The translations under genes were made by a program, and so were the position numbers. Source: Parvibaculaceae bacterium (lineage in GTDB: Bacteria; Pseudomonadota; Alphaproteobacteria; Parvibaculales; Parvibaculaceae). Taken from it: a DNA stretch of 64,000 nucleotides. The notes beneath the pieces were generated by a model. The model made no database searches, was not told the DNA's origin, and was given only the letters and a program-made list of their open reading frames with translations. The stretch is taken from positions 1-64,000 of the forward strand of contig JARGNZ010000002.1 of assembly GCA_029209985.1 (NCBI GenBank), written 5' to 3'. Position 1 is the stretch's first letter. Each line of letters opens with the position of its first letter. Below are positions 15,485 to 24,396 of the stretch, one piece after another.

Positions 15485-16786
15485 ATGCGAGCCGTTGTTA
15501 TTGGTGCAGGCGTGGTGGGTGTAACAACCGCGTGGCGTTTGCGAGAAGAAGGCCATGACGTGACCGTCATCGATGCCAGTTCAGCCGCCGCATCTTTGAC
15601 CAGCCACGCAAACGGGGGGCAATTGGGGGCCAGCGAAGTGACCCCATGGGCCGGCCCCGGTTTGATCCTGCAAGCTTTGAAGTGGATGGGCCAATATGAC
15701 GCCCCTTTTCGCCTGCGTCTCACTGGCAGCGTGCGCCAGCTTCGATGGTTATGGAAGTTTTCAAAACGCTGTACCCAAGAAGCCCGAATAGAACGCATTT
15801 CCCCCAATCTAAAGTTGGCGTTGCGGTCGCAATCGGAAATGCACCGGCTTTTGGCGCAGTTTGAAGCGGAAGGCAGCCCCATCGAGTTTGCCCATAAGCG
15901 GGCGGGGATTTTACGCATTTTTCCAACAACCAAAGCGCTGACGGAGGCCATGGAAACCATGCCGCTGATGGAAGCGGAGGGTGTGGAACAACAACGGCTT
16001 TCATCCGCCGAGTGTGCGGTGCTGGAGCCTGCTTTGGGCGCAGCCCACCAAAAAGGCGAAATCGCGGGGGGGCTTTTTGCCCCCGGTGACGAAAGCGGAG
16101 ACGCATTTTTGTTTACGCGCACCTTAGCCGCGCACGCAGCCGCTCAGGGTGTGGCATTCCAATTTGATGAAAAGGTGACACGGCTGGAAACGAAAGCCGG
16201 ACGGATCGTCAAAGTCCATACGGATCGAACAATCTATGAGCCAGATGTTGTGGTGCTGGCTGCCGGTGTCGCCAGTCCAAACTTAGGTAAAGTGATTGGG
16301 AAGTGGCTGCCCGTTTGGCCGGTCAAAGGGTATTCGGTGACATTGGAGGCAAACCCAGCTGCACTTGGTATTCCCAATGTGTCCATCACCGATGAAGCTC
16401 GCCGAATTGTGGTGTCACGCTTCGGCACAACTTTGCGTGCCGCCGGACAAGCCGAAGTGGGGGGGTATGATTTGACCCTCGACGAGAAGCGCGGCGAAGG
16501 TGTGCTGGACGCCCTGACCGCCACGTTTCCCGCAGCGGGCACCTTAGGTAAGCCAGAGTATTGGTGCGGCCTGCGCCCCATGACACCCGATGGCAGCCCG
16601 ATATTGGGCAGCGTGCCAAAAATTGAAAACCTCTATCTGAATACAGGCCACGGTACGCTGGGGTGGACACTTGCCTTAGGCTCGGCAGATCTTATTGCGC
16701 GCGAAATCAGTGCCGACAAAAATGTGACCATGTTGAGCGCGCAGGAGCGTGCGGAGCTTGCAGAGTTTTCCCTGAACCGGTTTTAG
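15485..16786 (+). CDS. dadA: D-amino acid dehydrogenase (FAD-dependent, DadA-like)
   Basis: 433 aa from ATG 15485, with AAGGA upstream and the usual family start M-R-A-V-V-I. An in-frame ATG at 15467 is an alternative. The Rossmann FAD motif GAGVVGV is at 7-13. 'SHANGGQLGASEVTPWAGPG' and the C-terminal 'GLRPMTPDGSPILG' and 'NTGHGTLGWTLALGSA' are DadA hallmarks. The enzyme oxidises D-amino acids to 2-oxo acids and passes electrons to the respiratory chain at the inner membrane. No racemase or Lrp-type regulator is adjacent. Confidence 0.9.
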   Translation: MRAVVIGAGVVGVTTAWRLREEGHDVTVIDASSAAASLTSHANGGQLGASEVTPWAGPGLILQALKWMGQYDAPFRLRLTGSVRQLRWLWKFSKRCTQEARIERISPNLKLALRSQSEMHRLLAQFEAEGSPIEFAHKRAGILRIFPTTKALTEAMETMPLMEAEGVEQQRLSSAECAVLEPALGAAHQKGEIAGGLFAPGDESGDAFLFTRTLAAHAAAQGVAFQFDEKVTRLETKAGRIVKVHTDRTIYEPDVVVLAAGVASPNLGKVIGKWLPVWPVKGYSVTLEANPAALGIPNVSITDEARRIVVSRFGTTLRAAGQAEVGGYDLTLDEKRGEGVLDALTATFPAAGTLGKPEYWCGLRPMTPDGSPILGSVPKIENLYLNTGHGTLGWTLALGSADLIAREISADKNVTMLSAQERAELAEFSLNRF

Positions 16787-16793
16787 GGAAAAT

Positions 16794-17297
16794 TTAGAGC
16801 AAAGGCTTCAATCGGCGGCGCACCATGGAAGTGCCCAAAGCAGAGAGCAGGACACCGGCGGCAAACAACGCCACCCCTTGGTGAATGTCGGCACTTGAAA
16901 TGATTTGCCCATTGAGCACCAACACCATCAACGCGAACACGAACACATCGGTCATGGACCATTTTCCTAGCCAAATAAGGCCGGTTAACAGCCTTTCTGT
17001 GCCTACTTTTCCCGGTTGGGCCACAAGCAAGGCCGCCAGACTGATGAGAATTTTTAGAATGGGAAAGACAACCGAAACGGCAAGCACGAGCAAGCCAAGG
17101 GCCACTTGCCCTTGATTAAAAAAGCTCTGAATACCTTGGAAAATAGAAATTTGGGTGTCGTAAACCCAAAAAGCGCTCACAGTTAAAGCCGGCTGGGTAA
17201 GCCCCAGCGCCACAAGCACAAGAGAAGCACACAGAACAAAAGCGGGCAGCTTTCTGCCGCGCATGGGTCGAATTGTCTGCTCTACAACCTGTGTCAT
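16794..17297 (-). CDS. PqiA-family inner membrane protein
   Basis: 167 aa from ATG 17297, with AAAGGAGG upstream. There are four transmembrane helices, at about 17-36, 60-85, 105-125 and 135-155. The PqiA-like core is seen in 'PALTVSAFWVYDTQISIFQGI' and 'LVLAVSVVFPILKILISL'. It is a single-module protein without the zinc-ribbon Cys of full-length PqiA. PqiA proteins are linked to lipid transport with MCE-domain PqiB, but none is nearby. Confidence 0.75.
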   Translation of the reverse strand: MTQVVEQTIRPMRGRKLPAFVLCASLVLVALGLTQPALTVSAFWVYDTQISIFQGIQSFFNQGQVALGLLVLAVSVVFPILKILISLAALLVAQPGKVGTERLLTGLIWLGKWSMTDVFVFALMVLVLNGQIISSADIHQGVALFAAGVLLSALGTSMVRRRLKPLL

Positions 17298-17468
17298 GTT
17301 CCCTCCTTTTAAGCTGGGAGGCAATCTATCGCTCAATTGGGGCAAAAATTCTACGGTTAATCATGTTCTAAGTGTTGCTGCGTAAAATGAACCCCGGTGG
17401 GATAGGGCCGGGATGTAGAAACCCGCGTTTCCCCGACCGTGGCGTGTGTTGGCAAAAGGCGTTCAGTG

Positions 17469-18344
17469 ATGACGGCAGTGCGATTTGGGTGGCGACAAAC
17501 AAGCCTCATGATGGTGGGGGCGTTGGCTCTGTCGGGGTGCGTGCAACAAGCAGACCTTGGCCGGGCGACAACCGGCGGATTTGGCGACACAGTGGTGAGC
17601 CTTGTCGAACATTTGCCGTTTGATATGCTCAGCCCAAAAAAGAACTCCCGTTTGCCCCTGAGCAATGACGAAATTCAACAGCGTGCGATGGCCGAGCAAC
17701 TGGTGCGTCCCAAAAGAACCAGCGACGAAGAAGAAGTGCTCGTTGCTTTGAACTTGCTGATATCTGACGGGGTAGATGAACCGCAGGAAAAACATATCGC
17801 AGGTGAAGAAAAAGAATATTACGAGAATATGCGCCAAATGCACAATGACAGCCCAACAGGCCTGCTCATCGCAATGCACACTCATATTCGCGAAGACTTA
17901 TTGCTGATGGATAACTTTATGCCCATCAACATGCGCATCACCGGTGCAGACCTCTACCGACTAGAAGTGATGGGCCGCTTGGCACGGAGCAAAGCATTGG
18001 AGCGCAGCGATAAGGTGGCTGAAGCAGTCGAGCTAATGTTGCGCATAGATGAAAATGCGACGGTGATGGACAGCACATTGCAGGAAATGGTTTTCCGTGT
18101 GAGCGCTTACCAACATGCATTGGTGATGGCAACCGCAACAGTGGCCCAACCGGCAAAATTGCTAAACGTCGAACAAACTCTTAAAGATCTCGCAGGCCGG
18201 GTGACACATCTCGCGGGACAACGTCAGCGCCATAGCACCATGCTAACAAATGCTGTAGGCGGAGCAATTCCGCACGGGCTGCAAGGACCAAAGCTGGCCC
18301 CCGGCATTGAAACGCTCAGCCCAGACCCCGCACTTGGGGCGTAG
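17469..18344 (+). CDS. Lipoprotein, unrecognised
   Basis: 291 aa from ATG 17469. A basic start and hydrophobic stretch lead to the lipobox L-S-G-C at about residue 24. The mature protein is helical and charged, including 'DEEEVLVALNLLISDGVDEPQEKHI' and 'LEVMGRLARSKALERSDKVAEAVELMLRI', and has no further Cys. A periplasmic helical-bundle fold is likely. No family recognised. It is divergent from the PqiA-like gene and convergent with the PAN-domain gene. Confidence 0.65.
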   Translation: MTAVRFGWRQTSLMMVGALALSGCVQQADLGRATTGGFGDTVVSLVEHLPFDMLSPKKNSRLPLSNDEIQQRAMAEQLVRPKRTSDEEEVLVALNLLISDGVDEPQEKHIAGEEKEYYENMRQMHNDSPTGLLIAMHTHIREDLLLMDNFMPINMRITGADLYRLEVMGRLARSKALERSDKVAEAVELMLRIDENATVMDSTLQEMVFRVSAYQHALVMATATVAQPAKLLNVEQTLKDLAGRVTHLAGQRQRHSTMLTNAVGGAIPHGLQGPKLAPGIETLSPDPALGA

Positions 18345-18363
18345 GCATGGGCTGGCGTGTGGT

Positions 18364-18744
18364 TTAGTAGCCAGTACGGCGACCTGGTGCACTTGAGCCA
18401 AGGCTGACACCAGAAATGCAGCAAGGGCTTTCAGAACGAAATGGGACGGTTACTTTAAGCCGACACTTTGCCTCTGGGCCTTCAACGCCCGGTTTGACAA
18501 AGGACCACGCTTGGCATTGGCTATCTGCTTCACACATACGCAGGCAACTGTTTGGCCCTTGTTTGTCGAGTGAGATAACTTTGTAGTCTCCCCCATGGCG
18601 CGCAGTGTTATGCTCCATAAACCCCTTGGCATCGACGGAACCTGTTAGCCCGGTCACAGATAAAACAAGCAATAGACCCGCGCTAACTTGTGCGATGGAC
18701 CCTTTGTGTTTTGGACGTACTCTTGCTCTCATCATCATACTCAT
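18364..18744 (-). CDS. Secreted PAN/Apple domain protein
   Basis: 126 aa. A signal peptide spans about residues 1-39 (basic start, then 'VSAGLLLVLSVTGLTGSVDA'). The mature part has one PAN-type domain: 'NSCLRMCEADSQCQAWSFV' followed by 'AKCRLK' and 'PCCISG', giving the C-x3-C-x5-C-x-(A/S)-W arrangement. PAN domains bind proteins or carbohydrates. At this size it is a lone PAN module in the periplasm or outside the cell. Confidence 0.8.
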   Translation of the reverse strand: MSMMMRARVRPKHKGSIAQVSAGLLLVLSVTGLTGSVDAKGFMEHNTARHGGDYKVISLDKQGPNSCLRMCEADSQCQAWSFVKPGVEGPEAKCRLKVTVPFRSESPCCISGVSLGSSAPGRRTGY

Positions 18745-18859
18745 TTCACTAACCCCTTAGCTGTCAGATGACACAATAAGGGCGGGTATGTTTGGAAAGC
18801 CTGAAATAGATAGTGCAGATTTTAACAGTTCTGTATTTTTCTTGAAATCGCAGGAATAT

Positions 18860-18893
18860 AGCCAAAAACCGGACTGCATAGGCAGCCCGGTTT
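18860..18893 (-). terminator. Intrinsic terminator of the sulfite reductase operon
   Basis: A 12-bp stem with one mismatch (18866-18877 and 18882-18893, four-base loop) is followed on the minus strand by TTTTT. It lies 33 bases past the DUF934 stop. It ends the DUF2849-cysI-DUF934 transcript. Confidence 0.85.
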
Positions 18894-18925
18894 GAAGGTT
18901 GTCTTTTATGGAAGGCTTGAAAGCG

Positions 18926-19414
18926 CTATTTGTGGCGTGCATTCATAACCGTATCTTTGGTCACGCCTGTCGGTTGATACGCAATCGAAAGCTCTCCGAT
19001 GGACTCCGCAAAAACTTCCGGGGTGATCGATTGGTTGACGTGAAAGGCATCAAACCCACAGCGCCACATCAAAGAAAGCTGATCCCGCAACACATTGCCA
19101 ACAGCCCGCAGCTCGCCGGTATATCCAAACCGCTCCCGCAGGAGGCGAGCGTAGGAATATCCACGGCCATCCTTGAAGGCGGGGAAGTCGACGGTGATGA
19201 GGTCAAAAGACCCAACCACATCGGCAATCGCTTCTGGCGGCTCACTCGCTTCAAGACGTACACCAAGCTTGCCTGCCCGCGCGGTGAGGGCGGCGGCGTT
19301 TTCTTGATAGCGGGTCAGAGAGACGAGGACATCGCCTTCTACCGGCAGGTCTGTTTCATCGTCTACGGAGATCCACTCGTCGGAGACCCATTCGCCTTTT
19401 TTAATTATCGGCAT
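18926..19414 (-). CDS. DUF934 protein (sulfite reductase-associated)
   Basis: 162 aa from ATG 19414, with AAGGAG upstream. Features include 'MPIIKKGEWVSDEW' at the start, 'FDLITVDFPAFKDGRGYSYARLLRERFGYTGELRAVG' split across strands, and 'RDQLSLMWRCGFDAFHV'. DUF934 proteins are encoded next to assimilatory sulfite reductase in proteobacteria and are presumed accessory to sulfite reduction. The start overlaps the end of cysI by 14 bases. In related genomes cysH often follows, but here a terminator follows. Confidence 0.92.
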   Translation of the reverse strand: MPIIKKGEWVSDEWISVDDETDLPVEGDVLVSLTRYQENAAALTARAGKLGVRLEASEPPEAIADVVGSFDLITVDFPAFKDGRGYSYARLLRERFGYTGELRAVGNVLRDQLSLMWRCGFDAFHVNQSITPEVFAESIGELSIAYQPTGVTKDTVMNARHK

Positions 19415-21062
19415 ATAATTTCTCCTTGAATGGGGCAATCCCTACGCGGCGATAGGCATCGAGGAAACGCTCGTCAGGGCTTTCGCGCAGGTCGAGATAA
19501 ACCTCAACAATCGTCTCGATCGCATCTACGATTTCATGTTCGGTAAAGGCGCGGCCAACAATTTTACCAACAGATGTGATTTCATCCGCAGAGCCGCCCA
19601 GAGTGACTTGATAGTATTCGGTGCCTTTTTTATCGACACCCAAAATCCCAATGTGGCCCACATGGTGGTGGCCACAGGCATTAATGCACCCAGAGATTTT
19701 CAGCTTCAGCTCGCCAATGTTGTGTTGGCGGTCCAAGTCGGCAAACCGTTCGGTGATTTCCTGACCGATGGGAATGGAGCGCGCATTGGCAAGTGCACAA
19801 TAGTCCAAGCCAGGGCAGACGATTTGGTCTGTAATCAATCCTAGATTTGGTGTGCCCATGCCGTTTGCTTCCAAGGTTTCCCAAAGAGCAAGCAAGTCTG
19901 ATTTTTTAACGTGTGCAAGCACCAAGTTTTGCTCGTGTGTGACACGAATTTCTGAGAAAGAATATTTCTCGGCCACATCCGCCACAACATGCATCTGCGC
20001 GTCGCTGGCATCACCCGCTACCCCGCCGATGGGTTTGAGCGAGATATTGGCAATGGTGTAACCTGCTTGCTTGTGCTGCGCTGTATTGGTGTTGACCCAT
20101 GCTGCAAAGCGTTTATTGGACGCCATTGCGGCGTCGAGTTCAGGGCACTCAGCATCAAGAGTTTCAAAGTCCGGTGCCGCAAAATAGGCACGAATGCGGT
20201 CAACCTCTTCTTGCGGAAGTTGCAGCACCCCTTGCTTTTTAACGAGGGCAAACTCTTCTTCAACCAGACGTTTCATTTCTTCTGCGCCAATGTCGTGTAC
20301 CAAAATTTTGATGCGTGACTTGTAAAGATGATCGCGACGGCCAGACATATTGTAGACGCGCAAGGTGGCTTCAAGATAAGCCAGCAAATCTTCGCGCGAA
20401 ATGGCTTCGCCAATCAGCTTGGCAATCATAGGGGTGCGGCCTTGGCCACCGCCCACGTGAATGTCGAAGGCAACGTCGCCGTCTTTCCCGCGTACAAGCT
20501 CAATCCCAATGTCATGGACACGGATGGCGGCGCGGTCGTTTGAACAGCCGGTGACAGCAAACTTAAATTTGCGTGGCAGGAAGGTAAATTCCGGGTGGAA
20601 CGTAGACCATTGACGAATGATTTCAGACCAAATCCGAGGATCGTCGATCTCATCTGCGGCCGCCCCTGCATATTGATCAGCGGTGACATTGCGAATGCAG
20701 TTGCCTGAGGTTTGAATGGCATGCATTTCGACTTCGGCCAATTCATCGAGAATTTTCGGCAGGTCTTCAAGCGCAGGCCAATTATATTGCAAGTTCTGGC
20801 GCGTGGTGAAGTGGCCATAGCCTTTGTCATACTTCGTTGCGATGTCGGCAAGCTTATGCATTTGTACCGACGACAGCGTGCCGTAAGGCACCGCAACGCG
20901 CAGCATATAGGCATGTAGCTGGAGATAAACGCCATTCATCAACCGGAGCGGCTTAAACTCATCTTCGGTCATTTCTCCGCTCATGCGGCGGGACACTTGT
21001 CCACGGAATTGGTTTACGCGTTCCGTAACAAGTTTATGGTCAAATTGGTCGTAACGATACAT
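19401..21062 (-). CDS. cysI: Nitrite/sulfite reductase hemoprotein (CysI-like)
   Basis: 553 aa from ATG 21062; a GTG at 21074 is also in frame. It reduces sulfite to sulfide (or nitrite to ammonia) using siroheme and a 4Fe-4S cluster. The cluster ligands are visible as 'CPGLDYC' near residue 415 and 'CINACGHHH' near 460. N-terminal ferrite-like repeats include 'HFTTRQNLQYNW' and 'TSGNCIRNVTAD'. Flanking DUF2849 and DUF934 genes favour an assimilatory sulfite role. The electron donor is not encoded nearby. Confidence 0.92.
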   Translation of the reverse strand: MYRYDQFDHKLVTERVNQFRGQVSRRMSGEMTEDEFKPLRLMNGVYLQLHAYMLRVAVPYGTLSSVQMHKLADIATKYDKGYGHFTTRQNLQYNWPALEDLPKILDELAEVEMHAIQTSGNCIRNVTADQYAGAAADEIDDPRIWSEIIRQWSTFHPEFTFLPRKFKFAVTGCSNDRAAIRVHDIGIELVRGKDGDVAFDIHVGGGQGRTPMIAKLIGEAISREDLLAYLEATLRVYNMSGRRDHLYKSRIKILVHDIGAEEMKRLVEEEFALVKKQGVLQLPQEEVDRIRAYFAAPDFETLDAECPELDAAMASNKRFAAWVNTNTAQHKQAGYTIANISLKPIGGVAGDASDAQMHVVADVAEKYSFSEIRVTHEQNLVLAHVKKSDLLALWETLEANGMGTPNLGLITDQIVCPGLDYCALANARSIPIGQEITERFADLDRQHNIGELKLKISGCINACGHHHVGHIGILGVDKKGTEYYQVTLGGSADEITSVGKIVGRAFTEHEIVDAIETIVEVYLDLRESPDERFLDAYRRVGIAPFKEKLYADN

Positions 21063-21114
21063 GTCGGTATCCACTCATTTCATTGAGTATGTGCATTCAA
21101 ACGGGGCGCGAAGT

Positions 21115-21441
21115 TTAAGACCGCACCGCTGCTTGTTTGCCAAGGTCCAAACGAATAGTCGGTCCTGCCATACGAATTTTCTCACGCACGCTTTTGGGAA
21201 CCATTTTGCCGTCTTCTTGATCGACTTCAAAAAGGTAGGGATCCACAATATGGCGTGTTTCTACGGACGGGAGAGCTTTTGCAAGCAAGGCATCCGCTTC
21301 TTCTTTGCCGTCGGCCAGAACTACATCATCCACCCAGTCAGACCATTGGCCTTCTGCGGTGAAATACACCACATGCCCATCCAAAAGGCGGTTGGCCGTG
21401 ACAGCCTGAATTTTCGCTAATTTATTACTGTGCTGTGCCAA
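21115..21441 (-). CDS. DUF2849 protein
   Basis: 108 aa. The first codon is TTG 21441, preceded by GGAGGATG, a strong ribosome site. The family core reads 'AVTANRLLDGHVVYFTAEGQWSDWVDDVVLADGKEEADALLA'. DUF2849 is the usual small first gene of alphaproteobacterial sulfite reductase operons, and its function is unknown. The gap to cysI is 52 bases. The usual upstream partner cysG (siroheme synthase) is absent here. Confidence 0.9.
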   Translation of the reverse strand: MAQHSNKLAKIQAVTANRLLDGHVVYFTAEGQWSDWVDDVVLADGKEEADALLAKALPSVETRHIVDPYLFEVDQEDGKMVPKSVREKIRMAGPTIRLDLGKQAAVRS

Positions 21442-21609
21442 TGCAGCATCCTCCAGTACAGCTGTTCAGTGATTTTGGGACTTCTATACCGAAAGCTGGT
21501 GAATGTCCCGCATATGCTGCAGAAGATGGTGTTTTTTATATTGCACGTCAATGGCTGTGTGAAAATAAATATATCACATCAAAATATTGTTATTATGAGG
21601 TTTTTGGCT

Positions 21610-22419
21610 CTAACCCTCACGAATGACCGCACTTTCGTGCCAACGTCGCAATAAAACCCGCTCAAGCATCGAAAGGGCAAAGAAAATGACGATGCCAGTG
21701 AGGGAGAGCAAAACCAATGCGGCAAACATTTTGGGGATTTGCAGTCGATTCCCCGCTTCAATGATGCGCCACGCCAGCCCAGACGAAGTGCCAGACCCGG
21801 CGACGAACTCGGCCACAATGGCGCCAATGAGCGCCAGCCCGCCTGAAACCTTCATGCCAGATAAGATGTGCGGCAGGGCAGCAGGCAGCAATAGGTGGCG
21901 TAAGGTCTGCCAACGGCTGGCGTGATAGAGCTGAAATAGGTCGCGTAAATTGTGATCCGCAGAGCGAAGCCCCAACACAGTGTTTGAGAGGATCGGGAAG
22001 AAGGCAATGATCCACGCCAGAATGAGAAGGGCCAATTGCGCCCGGTCAAAACCCACCCAAATCAAGACCAGCGGCGCGATGGCCACAACGGGGGTCACTT
22101 GCAAAATGACGGCATAAGGAAAAAGGGCCATCTCCAACGTACGACTTTGAGAAAAGAGCACGGCTAAACCCACACCGCCAACAAGGGCGAGGAAGAAAGC
22201 CGCAAGGGTGATTTTTAAGGTCACCCCAAGCGAGCCGAGCAGAGAGGGACCATCTTCGAGCAAGCTAGCCCCAATGCGCGTGGGGGAGGGAAGGACAAAC
22301 TCAGGCACGTCATTGATATGCACGAGAAACTCCCACAGGCCCAGAACGCACCCACCGACCAACATTGGAATGAGAAGCGTATCGATCGAATAGATGCGGA
22401 ACGCGCTGCGGTTGCTCAT
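21610..22419 (-). CDS. ABC transporter permease (NMT1-type import system)
   Basis: 269 aa with about six transmembrane helices. The BPD_transp_1 cytoplasmic EAA-like loop is visible in 'ALGL-(R)-SADHNLRDLFQLYHASRWQTLRHLLLPAALPHILSGMKVS'. This is the SsuC/TauC/ThiX class of permeases. The start overlaps the upstream ATPase stop by four bases. It forms a three-gene unit with the ATPase and binding protein. Confidence 0.92.
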   Translation of the reverse strand: MSNRSAFRIYSIDTLLIPMLVGGCVLGLWEFLVHINDVPEFVLPSPTRIGASLLEDGPSLLGSLGVTLKITLAAFFLALVGGVGLAVLFSQSRTLEMALFPYAVILQVTPVVAIAPLVLIWVGFDRAQLALLILAWIIAFFPILSNTVLGLRSADHNLRDLFQLYHASRWQTLRHLLLPAALPHILSGMKVSGGLALIGAIVAEFVAGSGTSSGLAWRIIEAGNRLQIPKMFAALVLLSLTGIVIFFALSMLERVLLRRWHESAVIREG

Positions 22420-23195
22420 GATGAAACCTCTGCCGAAGGCGCGGGCATCCGCATGGCAGTGCTCACCGCACGGCAGGCATCGAAATAAGCGGCGCTTTCA
22501 CGAAAAGCTTGGTCGCGTGGATAGGGCGCATCGACCACGACATCGCCAATAAGGCGTCCCGGCGTCTGGCTTAAAACCATGACACGTTGCGAAAGATAGA
22601 CAGATTCATAAATAGAATGGGTCACAAAAAGCACCGTCCACTTTTGTGCATGCCATAAAGCCAGTAGGTCATCGTCCAGTTTCTCGCGGGTAAATTCATC
22701 TAAGGCGGCAAAGGGTTCGTCCATGAGGAGGACCTTGGGCTCTGTAATGAGGGCGCGGGCAATAGAGACCCGCATTTTCATACCGCCGGAGAGTTCGCGC
22801 GGAAAAGCATGGGCCCGGTCTGCCAACCCCACCCGTTCTAAAGACGCCATAACCTTGTCTTCAACCGTTGCGCGGGCGGCACCTGCCAACTTGAATGGGA
22901 GGTACACATTGTCAAAAACACTGGCCCACGGCATCAACGTCGCATCTTGAAAAACATAAGATAGGTCGTCAGAGGCGTGCAGGGACACGCTGCCCGATGA
23001 GGGCGTAAGCAACCCAGCAATAAGTTTAAGGGCAGTGGATTTGCCGCACCCAGACGGACCAACAAGAGAGACAAAGCTTCCCTGCTCAATAGCGCCCGTG
23101 AGTGGCCCCAACGCAATCTGAGAGCGGTTACCTGTTGCCGGATAGGATTTACAAAGTTGATCAAAAGAAATTGCAGGCGTGGGAACTGACGACAT
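22416..23195 (-). CDS. ABC transporter ATP-binding protein
   Basis: 259 aa. Walker A 'GPSGCGKST' is at about 43-51, the signature 'LSGGMKMRVSIARAL' near 140, and Walker B 'VLLMDEPFAALDEFTR' just after. The H-loop is 'LFVTHSIYES'. This is the SsuB/TauB/ThiZ subclass that powers import of small organics such as sulfonates, nitrate or thiamine precursors. The stop and start overlap both neighbours by 1-4 bases. Confidence 0.95.
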   Translation of the reverse strand: MSSVPTPAISFDQLCKSYPATGNRSQIALGPLTGAIEQGSFVSLVGPSGCGKSTALKLIAGLLTPSSGSVSLHASDDLSYVFQDATLMPWASVFDNVYLPFKLAGAARATVEDKVMASLERVGLADRAHAFPRELSGGMKMRVSIARALITEPKVLLMDEPFAALDEFTREKLDDDLLALWHAQKWTVLFVTHSIYESVYLSQRVMVLSQTPGRLIGDVVVDAPYPRDQAFRESAAYFDACRAVSTAMRMPAPSAEVSS

Positions 23196-24283
23196 TATTT
23201 TTCCAACAATTCCTGCTTTAACGTCATGCCTGTTTTTTTGTTTACGAATTGAAGCGTATAGGCCTTCGTAAACTCAACATCGTGTTCCCAAACACCTTCA
23301 CCCGCCATTACCGTATAGAAGCGTGACCATTGTGCATGGTTCATGGCACCAATGCCGTGGTCCAAGGCATCCCCGCTGTCTGCAAGGCCGTAGGATTTCA
23401 TCTTAGCAATGGCTTGCGAGATCGTATCATCATCCACTTCCGGATTGTCGCGCTTGATGAGTGCATTACCCGGTGTCGGGTCGCCGTAAAGATAATCATA
23501 CCAACCGCGAATGGTCGCATCGACAAAGGCTTGCACAACCTCAGGTTCGCTCAAAATCATTTCATTGCGGGCCAGCACCATAGTGGCATAGGAGGGATAT
23601 CCGGCATCTGACATCAAGAAGACAGTAGGGTCAAAGCCACCTTCTTTTTTAATCAAAAAGGGTTCGGCAGACAGATATCCTTGCTGGATTGCATTTGGAT
23701 CTACAATGAAGGGCGCCAAATTATAATTGTATTTGCGAATTTGCGTGTCTTCAAAGTCAAACTCTGCACGTAGCCACACCCAGAAGGACGTGATGGCGGA
23801 GTCTGAAATCATGATGGGGTGACCCTTCATGTCTGCGATGTTTTTGATGTCTGCACGCGGATGGGTGATGAGAACTTGCGGATCTTTTTGAAAAACCGCC
23901 ATCACCGCTTTACCTGGCGCTCCGGCTTCAACCATGTTGATGGGAATGAAACTGTTGGAGCCAATCCCAAAATCGATCGTATCTGTGACGAGCAGCTGAG
24001 GCACATTTATCCCCGGCCCCCCTTGAAGCAGGGTGACGTTCAGACCAACGTCTGCATAAAAACCTTTGGCAAGGGCTTGGTAAAAGCCACCATGCTCTGC
24101 TTGAGCTTTCCAATCTGTTGCAAAGGAAACATCGCGCAATGCAGTCTGGCCAGACCGTTTAGCCCCATCAGGGCCTTGAGCCTGTTGCCCTTTTTGTGTG
24201 CCTGTCATCAGGGAAAACAGGCTTCCCAGAATGACCAGAACGAAAAGTGCAATCGAGATGCGTATGAGTGTTTGCCGAGACAT
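23195..24283 (-). CDS. NMT1/THI5-like ABC substrate-binding protein
   Basis: 362 aa. Residues 7-27 form one hydrophobic helix with no lipobox, so the protein is either cleaved or stays anchored in the inner membrane. The NMT1-like core begins 'VSFATDWKAQAEHGGFYQALAKGFY', then 'VTLLQGGPGINVPQLL' and 'DFGIGSNSF'. Substrates of this family include pyrimidine precursors of thiamine, taurine and aromatic compounds. 'ATDWKAQAEHGGFYQA' resembles the HMP/THI5 group most, but this is not decisive. It is the first gene of the unit. Confidence 0.85.
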   Translation of the reverse strand: MSRQTLIRISIALFVLVILGSLFSLMTGTQKGQQAQGPDGAKRSGQTALRDVSFATDWKAQAEHGGFYQALAKGFYADVGLNVTLLQGGPGINVPQLLVTDTIDFGIGSNSFIPINMVEAGAPGKAVMAVFQKDPQVLITHPRADIKNIADMKGHPIMISDSAITSFWVWLRAEFDFEDTQIRKYNYNLAPFIVDPNAIQQGYLSAEPFLIKKEGGFDPTVFLMSDAGYPSYATMVLARNEMILSEPEVVQAFVDATIRGWYDYLYGDPTPGNALIKRDNPEVDDDTISQAIAKMKSYGLADSGDALDHGIGAMNHAQWSRFYTVMAGEGVWEHDVEFTKAYTLQFVNKKTGMTLKQELLEK

Positions 24284-24396
24284 AAGCGACCCTTTGAGCA
24301 GAGAATTGTTTTGGCAAGTGTATCAGCGGCACCCGCACGCGCAAGTCTGGCTATGAACCCCTCATGGGTTTAAGCCGGAAACCTTGAGCTTTGGCC

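Noticed and set aside
15448-16122. 224-codon minus-strand frame
   Set aside because: It lies wholly opposite dadA, which has clear FAD and catalytic motifs. Translation is Ser/Ala/Arg-rich noise.
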